Source: Cordia subcordata | Lineage: Eukaryota > Streptophyta > Magnoliopsida > Boraginales > Cordiaceae | DNA length: 64,000 bases | Assembly (NCBI GenBank): GCA_028554755.1 | Contig: JAPTOF010000026.1 | Location: forward strand, 434,001-498,000 | Direction: 5' to 3' | Part shown: in pieces, positions 36,392 through 48,400 of the stretch | Layout of the letters: each line of letters begins with the position of its first letter | Position numbering within the stretch: position 1 is the stretch's first letter | Translations under genes and position numbers: made by a program | The notes under the pieces: model-generated | What the model was told of the DNA's origin: nothing | Database searches by the model: none | Seen by the model: only the letters and a program-made list of their open reading frames with translations

Positions 36392-36454
36392 CTAATCCCT
36401 TGTGAGAATTCTGTAGAACACATCTGGCTTTTTATATTCCGAGATGCACAGCTC
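36392..36454 (-). CDS. FAAH: FAAH exon p (terminal)
   Basis: 63 nt including the TAG stop at 36394-36392; acceptor TTTTCAG. Encodes [20 protein letters not shown]. Confidence 0.92.
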   Translation of the reverse strand, partial: ELCISEYKKPDVFYRILTRD

Positions 36455-39400
36455 CTGAAAACAAAGTGAAGCACTTAATGAGTTCAAAATATAGGATAAC
36501 AAGATTGGAAGAAATTGGATAAATGATTGATAAGATTTATAGTCTATTTGGAATGATTTCATTTTAAGATATTTATCCTATTAAAATGAAGATATCTTAC
36601 AACATTTAAAACATCTTATCACATGTACATTATGAAAAATCAAAACAAACCTTATCTTGTAAAAAATAAGCAATCCATCCTCATCTTATTTTTTATAATT
36701 ATAGAAGTTTGAATTTTTTTTTTTTTTGAATTTTCGTAGAATACATGTGACAAGATATCTTAAATCTTATAAGATGTATCCCCATTTCAATAAAATAAGC
36801 ATCTTAAAATAAGATCATGGAATTATCTACTACACATCTCCTATCATATTTGGTGTTCATGGATAGGAAAATATATATACCATATCAAATTTCTAATGCA
36901 TCTAGCGGCCATCTCCCTATTAGCTTGAGAACAGAATGCACTAAGAAATGTAGATAAAAACTCAATCTTCCTTGTTAAAGTTTTGTTATATGAAGATGTG
37001 GTCAGTTATATACAGATTAAGTTGGAAAACTCATCCAAGTAAGTTGTTTCAAAAGCATGGAGGCTTACTTGCATAGCAAAAGCTACATGGATCAGCAAAG
37101 ATTCAGACCATGGTGGACCGATAAATTGAAGGCCAATGGGCGAGCCACATTTATCATATCCAACCTATCAGATGAAGAAGAGAAGAAAAATAATTTAGTG
37201 GCTAGAGACATGCAAAGAGTGCATAGGAACATAAAAATTTAAAGATTTCAGAAGCATACTGGGACAGTAATTGCTGGCAACCCCAAAAAGTTTCCTGCAA
37301 TTTGGTACCGTACTAGTGCAGCTGAAATAACAATGGATTGAGCTTTTTAGTGAATAACATATATGTTTGAGCTATATGATAATTAATACATGGATCATGT
37401 ATGACAAGCAATTGGGCTTAAAAGGATATGAACATGTTACCTCCATTTACGTAGTCCAGTTCACCAGTCTCCAGAGCATCGTCTTTTAATTCATATGCAG
37501 TTACACTGTAAACAATGCAAGCAGACAATGCTGGTTTGTGAATGAAACAGAAGATGACTCAATCAACTCGCCGAAACTTTGCTTATCTTATAACAGAAGT
37601 TTTTTACCCTGTTGTTGGTGTAACAATGACATCTGCCATTGCGAATATCTTCTTGTGGAATTGCAGCTGCCGGTTCCTGTTGATTTGTAATGGTAAGTAG
37701 AGATCAAGTTAAGGCATGCATGTTCATGCAGAAGCTGCACTCACTCATATGCGGGAGAGAAGGAGACGGGAAACAGAAGGGAAAAAGCAAAGTAAATAAA
37801 AAGAAAAAAGTGGTCGCATCCAGGAAAGCAAATTTTCTTTAATACCATTGATTTTCTTTTTCATTTTTAAATGTAATAGATCAAACCCAAGTAAACTATC
37901 CAATAATTTGAACAATATCATGGTTCAGCAAACAAAATGTCCCAAAATCTTAGACCAAATTAAAAGGTCATTTGTGATTCATTGTAACAGAAATTATGAC
38001 AATATCTTGATATATAAGACATCAAAGCACATGATACTTGTTGGATTAATGCACATACATCATATACATATTTATTTATGCTAACATATAATTTGTCATG
38101 CAATTAAGGCATTAAAAATCTTAAGCTAACGGGCTCTCTGACATGCATGGGCGGTACCCCCGGGGGGGGGGGGTGGAGGCGCCAGGCCCCAAACAAAAAT
38201 CACTTTTCTTTTATATATATTTACAATACATATATATATGTATTTTTTTAGGGGCCAGGCCCCAAACAAAAATCACTTTTTTTTTATATATATTTATAAT
38301 GCAAAAATATGTATTTTTTTAATATACTTTGCCTGCCCCCCCGCCCTCCCCCAACCCACCCTAGTTCCGAAGTCCCAACCATGACCAACCTTTCCCTGTG
38401 ATCATTTAGTTGCTGTCAGATAACTTTCCTTTTCTTTTTTCTATTTTTTATTTTTATGTTGACCATTAGAAAAGGAAAAAAAAACCCTTCCTGTCCCACT
38501 CCACCAATCATCCCGAAGCCCTTTTTTCTCAAATCCCAAAATCTTAAACCCCTATTCTCTCCACTCTCCACTAGGCAGCGTATCCCCCCTCCCTCGCTCT
38601 TCATTTTGTTTTCACAACAAACAAACAACACAAAATAATAAAAAGGTAAAATATACTATATTTTATTTCAATTTTTTAATAAATAAATTTGTGCATTTTT
38701 TTTATAAGAAAATTGATAAGTAAGTAACTTTGTCCAAACTATTTTTTATTACAATTTTTGTTTACTTAGTTGTAATAATAACTTTTAATGTATTTTTTTC
38801 TATTTAGATAATATTTTAAGAAGTGATGAAGATGAACTTTGAGGAAGAAAAAAAAATTATTTGGGAATATACTTAAAATATTAAATAAAATAAGTTCATT
38901 TCAAACACACTATTAATCTAAGCTAATCAAGCCATGACATGTCGTCATTAAATAAATTCACAACTTGTAGTTAGCAACAACATCAACATGATCGAATTCA
39001 ATTGATACACGCTGGACCGTTGGAGTCTTCATTATGCTTAATAGCTGAAGAATAAAATTTGATATTTTTAGCACATTTTTTTCACTGCTCTTCTCAAGGG
39101 TAGACAAGTAGATATTAATCTCAAAAAGTCATACACTAGACATAAATATAAATATATTGTTGACTAAATACTAATTATTGATTTTGATGAAGAAAAATTT
39201 GATATGCATCTTGTTACTAAAAAGCATCTTGTGAGTGTTAAATATAAATGAAAAAATAGATGAATAAGAGCCATGGAGAGCATTTTTTATCAAAGATTGA
39301 AGAAGAAAATGATGAGAAGTCACAAGGCGGAGAAGAGGCATCACAAAGGATACCGGATTCGTTGCTTTTTTTGTGAAATGTCTTAGAATTGCAAGTGTTA

Positions 39401-42400
39401 GCTCAAACTTCTACTTTTCCTTATACTAACAACTTAAAACCCATGGACATTGTCTTCCATAAAAGCAAAAATGATTTTGGATGCATACATAGTGTAAACA
39501 TGTGTTTTGAAATGTTTCTAAGCCTTAAAAATTGTTTACAAGTGCTTTGAGTCGATTTGGAGTCATGAAACTTTGACAAAATGGATTTTAAAAGTATTTT
39601 AGGCGAGTTTGGCTTTGCTTCAGTGTCTCTGGAGTGGCCGGATCCCTCAGCATGTCGACCGACTGACCAGGGATGTCGCTCAGCCAAAATAGAGAAGGGG
39701 AAGAATAAGCTGAACCCTCTAGTCGGTCGATTGGCCAAGGCGTTTGGCTTAGGTGTTCGGCCTAATTAGAGAAGGCCAAAGGAGAATCGGATGGCCTAGC
39801 CGGTCGAGTGGTTGAGCGAAATGTTGTAATAAATGCATTAGCCGTTTATTACCGTTCATCCCCATTTCTTCCTCCTTCTTCTACCTACCAAAGCCCTAGC
39901 TTTTAAATCTCTTTAAATACATTCTCAAAGCTGAAAATTATCATCAATCAAAGCTTGCAAAATCTATATCATCTTTAAATTGCTGAAGTCTTGAGCAACT
40001 CTTGCAGACTCTTTGAGCTTTCAAGAGCCTTTCTTGCTATATCATCTTCTGAGAAGAACATATCTATTCTTTATCATTCTTCACTCTTCTTGATTGTATA
40101 CACACTTTATAAGCTGAGAAATCTTGAGAGATACATCTATAAGAGCTTGTAAGAGTGTGGGGAAATCCTAAAGAGTAGGACTCTTGGGTTCTTTGAAGTT
40201 TGGCTTCAAAGAGTTGTAGAACTTGGTTTTTGCTTCACTAAGATTTGAAGAAGTATTTTAGTAAAGATTTTTGAAATCCTAAGAGGAGCATCCTTGGTCG
40301 GTGGACGTAAGCTTGGCCGAACCACCTACAATCGTTTGTCTTCCTACTCTTTACTCTTTATCCACTTCATTTACTTATAATGATTATCTTGTGTTTGATA
40401 GTTTGCTTGAAAGAAATTATTGATTTTTAGGTGAATTTTTAGATATAAAAATTATTGAATATCTTAATTCTACCCCTCCCCCCTTAAGATATTTGCACCT
40501 ACATACATATACACACAGACATACACGAGAAATTTTTTCGTGTTATGCACGATTTTGAATTTTGTCTATCAATATCACTAGCCCTCCAAAATGAAATCCT
40601 GGTTCTGCCCCTACTAACATGCCATTTGATCTGTAGTTGAAAGGAAGTTCCTGTCCCTGGTTTCTATTTTAGATGATTCCTTAGTTATTTTAGGTTCTTA
40701 TGTTATAAGGGAGAAAAAGATTGTCAAGTTTAGAGACCCAAAAACTTTCAAATGGCACAAAAGTTGCTCCTATTAAGGAAGATATGCTGACACTACCATG
40801 CTCCCTGACTAGTTCTTCAAAGGTCCAGCCTAGGTAAATGTAGTTCACAATTTTATGTGTTAGGACCATTGATATTGTATTGGATGATGACAAAGTGTTG
40901 AAATATACAGCTTCTTTTCATATCAAAAAATTACAAGCTTCAAATTCATCATATAAGGTCTTCAACTACTCCTCTCATTAACCAACTCGTTTTAAGATGA
41001 GACCCTATAATTCTTATCCAGCCTAGGTAAACGTAGTTCACAATTATATGTGTCAGGACCACTGATATTGTATTGGATCATGACAAAGTGTTGAAATATA
41101 CATCTTCTTTTCATATCAAAGGAATTACAAGTTTTAAATTCATTCTATAAGGTCTTCAACTACTCCTCTTATTGACCAACTGGTTTTAAGATGAGACCCC
41201 ATAATTCTTAACATTGTCTCGTAGTTGGGTCTTAGCCCATTTTCTTGCGTTGTCCACGTTTGACCCATTTGTTTCTCACGTTTGAGTCTTGCTTCTTAGT
41301 TCTCAATTATTAGTTCTTGTCAATGATAACATGTGAAGGGGGTGTTAAAATATACATTCTTTCTACATTTAAAAATTCACTAGTTTCAAATTCACAATAT
41401 AATGTCCTAATAAGCTACTCACTCTCTTTGACAAATTGGCTTTTAGAATAGAACCTCAGGATTCTTAACACAAAGAAATGGATGGGAATGTATGTACTCC
41501 ATCCAAATCTTTCCTTCTTCCCCTACTCCAAGAATAGTCTTTACTTGCATTTTTGTGCAATAATGAATTCTCTTGGTCTTTTTTGCATCACAGATTGGGA
41601 CATCCATTCAACAATGCATCTCTATTTCTTTCTGCTCTTTTACATGTAAAGATGCATTAGAACAGCATAAATTGTTCATCTTGGTCATGACTCATGAAGT
41701 CCCGTAAACTACACATTCTACTTTCTAGTTCTATAACTAACAGAAAAGAAAGAGAGAGAGCATACATGAGAAGGAAAAATATCTGAATTGTATTATTGAG
41801 TTGATGATTTTTATATACAATTGATGATAGCTTGCAACCAGTAAATGTATAGCTTATCATAGCAAACTAACTATACCTAACATGTGCACTGACTCCTTCA
41901 ACTAATTTCTCTAACTAACTGGACAACTAGCATTCTTGATCATCAGGTTAGTCTTTGCTCCAATATTCTTCTCCTTGTTAGCCCCTCAAGCAGAGCCTTG
42001 GTTGAGCCAGGGGAAACTTGGAAACCAGATATTGGTAAGCAGTACTAGGTAATGCTTTTGTAAAGATATCTGCAAATTGTTCGCTAGAAGAAATGTAGAA
42101 TAGAGCAAGCTGATTAGCCAGTAATTGTTCCCTGAAAAAGTGGGAGTCCAAATTAACATGCTCAGCTACAGTAAAGGCCAAACTCCTATATTATGCCTTT
42201 GTTAAGGATCTAGAGACTATTGGTTGTGTTTTAGCTGTCAGGAGATAAGATTTGGTCTTAGGAATATCTACATCTGCAACGACCTCCTGGTGACAGGATT
42301 TGAGGCCCAATCTGAATAAAAAATGCATTTAATGCAAAGAGCCTGTTTGAAAATCTAAACAAGTGCATATTGTCCCTCGAGCATTTCTAAATAACCTTTT

Positions 42401-45400
42401 TAGGAGTGTGAAATAATGTTGTATAGGACTATGCACGAACTGACACACTCTATTGACTACCTATCGCAAATCAGGCCTAGTAATAGTGAGAAATTAGGGA
42501 GCTTCTACAATGTTCCCATAGTGAAGAGGATTAGGATAAGGTTGTTGTTGAGTACTAGTCTTAGAAATTGAGTGAGTTCGAGTGGCTAGAGCTAGAGCAG
42601 GCATGTGGTCCATCATCCCTGCCTCGTTCAAAAGATCAGAAGCATACCTATGTTGATGGAGAACCAAGCCTTTGTCCTTAAAGCTGACCTTTAATCCCAA
42701 AAAACAAGATAGTTTCTCAAGGTCTTTGATAGCAAACTCAAATGCATAAGCTTGATAAGGGTATTTATAGCAGTAGAGGATACTTCTGTAAGAATAATAT
42801 CATCTACATAAATGAGTAACACCAAGAGACTTTGTTAGAGTGTTTAATAAAGAGAAAGGTATCAACTTTGCTACAAATAAAACCCTATTTGATGCCAAGA
42901 GTTGACAGCAGGCTCATGGTGCCTATTGTATGTAATGCCTAATCACCGTTTTCTCAAGGTATTTGGTTGATTGTGTTACCGTTAAGTTTAGACCATACAC
43001 AAAAATAGAAACTATAAGTTATATCCAAATCTTTTCTATTTTTACGCTACTAACTTGACATCAAGGGCTATAAATGCCTTGATATGACCATTGTCAAGGT
43101 TTATATCTCCAGACATTTTTGGTTTATGGAAAATATCTTTCCATTTTCATTTTCCTCTATCCCTTCCATTCAGTCTCTTCCTACTTCCTAACTATCTTTA
43201 ATATTTCTAGTTCTTAATCTAATCCACCTCCCACTTAGTCACTAAACCACCCCAACAATAGTTTGTTTCCTTTTGACATACGGAGACAGCTCCATCAATT
43301 GCTCCTTCCAATGCTTCCATTGTAATAGCTCCACTTCCAGTGCTCACTTGTTGCTTCCTCTCTCTCATGCACTACTTGATTTCTTACACCTTATGCTTAC
43401 TAGGTCCAAAATTGGTTATTTACCTCCATATCTCTATCAGTGATTGAACCTACTATCTACTGTGGAAAATATATAAAACATAAAATATGGAGAGAAAATA
43501 TAAAAGTGCTGAAGATGGTTGAAGCCACCAATGGTGGCTCTTAAATAGAAATACTCATAAAGAATATATTGTATATTCTTGATATGTCATGAATATAATA
43601 GAAGAGCCTATTTTGTAGGCATGATAACTTGGTGAGCAAAACCAGAAGCTAGACTAATAATGTAACTAGAATTTTAAGGAAACTAGAATAATAAAGAAAC
43701 CAATTTGAATAATTACTTAATCTAGATCATTGCCTAATTTAATACTCTAAAATATGAAAATACATTAATTAGTAAAATATTCTTCAACAACCCCCCTCAA
43801 ACTCAAGTGGGCTAACAAAGACCAACTTGAACTTGAGTTGTCTCTGCAGCGTTAAGTAACGCAATCATTTAATGAGTTCATTTGCATCAAAAACTCGAAT
43901 TGAAAGAACGAGAAAACTAGAACACCTGGAATGCAAGCTGAACTTGAAGGTGCATCTACAACGAGCTGGCAGGAACAAGAACCATGAATGTCAAGAACCT
44001 TGAACAAGTGCTCAAACGAGCCAAAAAACCAAGAGTAGGTGCTCAAACGAGGCAAAAACCAAGAATAATGCTTAAACGAGCCAAGAACCAAGAATAAGTG
44101 CTCAAACAAGCGAAAAACCAAGAACAACTAGGAACAGTGCTTATACGAGCCAAGAACCAAGAATAGGTAGAAATGCTAAGAATCAAGAACAACCAAAAAG
44201 GGGATTGAGCTCAAACAAGCTAAAGCAAAAATCTTGCAGAACTAAGAATAGCCTAGAATCGAGAATTAAGAGCTTATACGAGCTAAAGCCAAAAACCAAG
44301 AACTAAGATCGAGATGATCTAAATAAGACTGCAACGGAATAGTGATAGAAAAATGAGATAGCAACGATACGGGCCACCAAGATAGTGGCTCTGATACCAC
44401 TTGTTGGGAAAATCGAGGACACGCGCACATGCATTAAAGCATAGCGGAAAACACACACAAAGAATACGCAATATTTTTAACGTGGTTCGACCTTCTACCT
44501 ACTTCCACGATCCCCTCTGGGATAAATTTCACTATTCAACAATAATAAGTTACAACTCAAGTGATGACTTTTTGCACAACAGAAAAGTCTAAACTCGCCC
44601 CCAATGGAGTCCTTACAATGTCTTTATCCTCAACAGGACTAGAACGGATGTAAGACACTCTCGATACTCTTAGGCTCTCTCTCTCACCCACACCCCTCAC
44701 GGGGTGTAGCCTTAAGGCATACCAAATAAAAGCTACAAGACCCTCTATTTATAGGAGAAAAATCCTTGCTCCCTAATATTTCTCCTCTATTATTTACACA
44801 ACTTATATTTTGGTAGTAAAATTAATTGCCTTCTACAAGATTCCTAATTTGTATGGGCTTGGACTTTAAGCCGTAGCCTAACAAATTCCTCCTCTGGTGA
44901 AAAGTCTCGAGCTTCTTTGCCGCAACTGAAACCTCTTCACAAATTTCATGTTGGAGCCCTCACTCGATAACACTCTTCACGGCAACAACTACCAACACAT
45001 CCTAGTATGTTTTTGGAGTCATCACCACCATCCCTCTAAATGCCATCTAACCTTGACCTCTCAAGGTTATTTGTGTACTTCCTCGACACTAGACATCTCA
45101 GATGTGGTCTTCTTTCTAGCAATAGCTCTTCCTATTAATCACCTGGCCAAGACTTTAATCGTTCAGCTATGCAGTCTCTCCTTGCAAAACTCCTCCCTCG
45201 AACTGAACCTCCTACAACTAGTCTACTAATCCAAACTTCTCTCCGCTATAAGTTTGTTCACTAGTTGACTGAATGTGTTTACTCACACATTGCTTCAAAG
45301 ACTTCTGTGCAATTTCATCACCATTTCATCGTTTTACCCAAATTCAAGACTAACTTACAATACATCAAGAATTTGACAAAACGGACCTAAAAAACGAAGT

Positions 45401-48400
45401 CAGGACATTGAAAACCAGTTGAGGATCTTGGTCGACTCAGTCAAACCCCAAAATGCCCTTGGTCAAACCCTCTGTTTGACTTTTTGACTACAAAGTCACA
45501 AAACTTGACCTTCTTGTATCTCACAATCCAACCGCCGAATCATCATGAAATTTTAGCAGCTTACTCTCCTCGCTGCGAAGAACACACATCAATAAACTGA
45601 TTATCGATTGGACTCTAAGAAGGCCTCCAAATGTGACCAGTAGATCTACGAAATTTTTGAACTCCTCTTTGCCAACTTTTTCGTTTTTTATGCAAGTCAA
45701 CGTCCTTCAACACAACTCCTTTTGTCTCCTCCTTGCGTCGTCATTGTGCTTAGTTTACCAACTAGGGTTTGATACCATGTGGAGAATTATAAAACATAAA
45801 ATATGGAGAAAAAATATGAAAGTGTTGAAGATGGTTGAAGCCACCACTAATGGTGGCTCTTAAATAGAAATGTTCATAAAGACTACATTGTGTATTCTTG
45901 ATATGCCATGAATACAATAGAAAAGCCTATTTATAGGCATGATAACTTGGTGAGCAAGACTAAAAGCTAGACTAATAAGGTAACTAGAATTTTAAGGACA
46001 TTAGAATAATAAGGAAACCAATTTGAATTATTACCTAATCTAGACTATTGCCTAATTTAATACCATAAGATAAGGAAATACATTAATAAGTAAAATATTC
46101 TTCAACATCTACAAAGAGGCTTCTAAAGAAAAGTTGTCGGCTACAAGTTATCCAAGAAGAGTTTCAAGTAGTTCTCAAGCGAGACACTTAAAATTTAGTG
46201 TCCTTTTTAGATAGACAACCAATAGGCTGCAAATGGTGTACAAAATCAAAAAACATGCTGATGACTTTTTCACAATGGATGAAGCTAGACTGGTGGCTAA
46301 AGAATATCATCAGGAGCATAGGACTAATAAACAGAAAGATTTAGTCCTATGGTCAAGCCTCAGACCATTAGGGTGGTCCTCTCTTTGATACTACAAGGCC
46401 TTTGAAGCAAATGGGTGTCTCAAATATTTTCCTTTATACTGCCTTAATGTCATTCTCTATGTGGTCCAACCCCAAAGATTTGAAGATCTTTCTCATCCTA
46501 CATGTGTTCACAAGCTTAATAAATCCCTTTATGTTCAAGGATTCATATGCCTTGATGAGGTCGCTTATATATGTTGATGTTGCTAATCATTAAAACATTG
46601 CCCCAAAAGGGAAGTTGGTTTGGCATAAGGTATCAAGATTAATATAGCTTGCAAAGCTACTAAGAATTAGATGGTGGAAAATGACGTGTATATAGCATCT
46701 TAGGGACATATTTTAGCCTTACCTGATTCTTTGAGCATTTAAATATTCCCTGCTATCAAAGGCACTGTAAACAGAAAGAGCTACCCTTGCATCCCATCCT
46801 AATTCTGATGCATTCCTGTTCAAATTACGTCCTTATCAAGTCAACATCAGAACTTCTTCATTACATATAATGTTAACATTCTTTCAACATTAATGAATAA
46901 GATATATAGGATAGTAACTACATACAGTTTTTCTAGATCACAAGCAATTGAAGTACTGCATTCTGATCCAATTGTTACATAATGTGCCAGCCGCATTACC
47001 TCTATCTCCGGTATGGTTGTGTCTATGATCTAAAAATAATCGAAGAATTTAACATGTTAACTAACATCACGAGTAAATGTTTTTAAACTGAGTAATCACG
47101 TGTCTTTACTCTCTTTTATTTCACCTGTCCTTTATGGAGGAGTAATTACAAAGTTGCAGTGGCATACCTCAGCAAAATATCCGTGCAACGTAACATGAGA
47201 ATACTATGCAAAGCTAGAAAAGTTAATGATAAATAGCTAAGTATAGGCTTCTCACCTTCCAGTCATAGTTCGCATGTAATTTTGACAAAGCTTGGTAACA
47301 GCAAATTCTGATTTCATTGGTGCAATCATCAAACCACTAATTTACCAAAGTAAAACTGATGGTGTTAGAATGTCCTAGATAAGGTTTAATTGCTATGTCA
47401 AATGCAAAAATTTGTGTACAAGTTCTAGGGAAGTTTCAACTAACCTCGCCATATTTTGCTAACTTTAGTCCAGATATAGGAGTTGGTGATCTTAGTAATG
47501 GGAAAGACAACTTAGGCTGGTGTCATTCACTCCGAAGAATAGAAAGATAATTGAATTTTCATTTTACATGCAAAGCATCAAAGGCACATGATTAGCAATA
47601 TGCGCTACTGCAAAGAGTTGAGAATCTATAATAAAATTTAAAAAAATCAATAATAAGAAAAGCAAAACAAGAAACATGGAGGCATAAGTAAGATATTATC
47701 ACAATCAACTATTGCTAAATTAAGTAGTTTATATTGCTTTTCTCAGTATGTATAAGAATTACGAGATGCTGGTATTGTGCTCAAGCTTCCTAGTTGAGCA
47801 ACAACTCAAACAATATATTCTGGCTTTGGTGCATAAAATTTCATATAAATGTGTGCAGTTAGACGACAGTAACTATAGCAGTAAGTATTTTTCAAGGATA
47901 ATGTTGCCAGAAGGCCCACAATGGCATCTTGAAAATTGCAAGAAAAAATTTTAATACTACTAATTATTTATTCTCCTCTTACAAATGATGCATTCATGAT
48001 ACACACACACACATCCTCAAAGCTTTAATATATGACCACAAAGTTAGGCCCATTTGAAGTTACTTGCACGTGAAATATCTAGCTTGGATCTTCTATGCAT
48101 TTGTAGTAAGAAATAGAATGGAATGAGATCTCAATCCTTCCAAATTTACTAAGGGGAGAAAGTCTTCTTCTAGTATGATGTCATTCTTAAAACAAAAAGT
48201 GATTACTTTACACAATATTGAAGCTTTTCACATAATCCACAAAAGGTATTATACAAATAAAGAAAAGAATTCAGTTTATGTGGCAATGATGCCAAAACTA
48301 CTGTCAAAGAGAAACAAATAAAAAGATACCATGGATCAGTTCTTACAACATGCGAGAAAGTACAGAATAGTCTGGTTGCTTAATCCATAAGAGAATTGGA

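Larger units (their letters stand above)
43461..46107 (-). mobile_element. Composite non-autonomous LTR element
   Basis: Outer LTRs of 329-330 bp (43461-43789, 45778-46107) start TGTTGAAGAATATT and end TCTCCACA/TTTCCACA in minus sense and are flanked by a perfect TCTAC duplication (43456-43460, 46108-46112). A PBS-like TGGTATCAAACCC follows the 5' LTR, and a GAGGGGGGT polypurine tract (43790-43798) precedes the 3' LTR. The roughly 2-kb interior has no pol coding but holds a further, unrelated LTR (44402-44882) with its own PBS and PPT. Non-autonomous by inspection. Confidence 0.75.

Noticed and set aside
37057..37242. Plus-strand ORF of 61 codons
   Set aside because: It is the antisense of FAAH exon o and its splice sites.
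43852..44127. Minus-strand ORF rich in Phe/Leu
   Set aside because: Translation of a degenerate minisatellite inside the composite element.
43955..44170. Possible CRISPR-like array
   Set aside because: Units are degenerate and adjacent without unique spacers; plant minisatellite in an LTR element.
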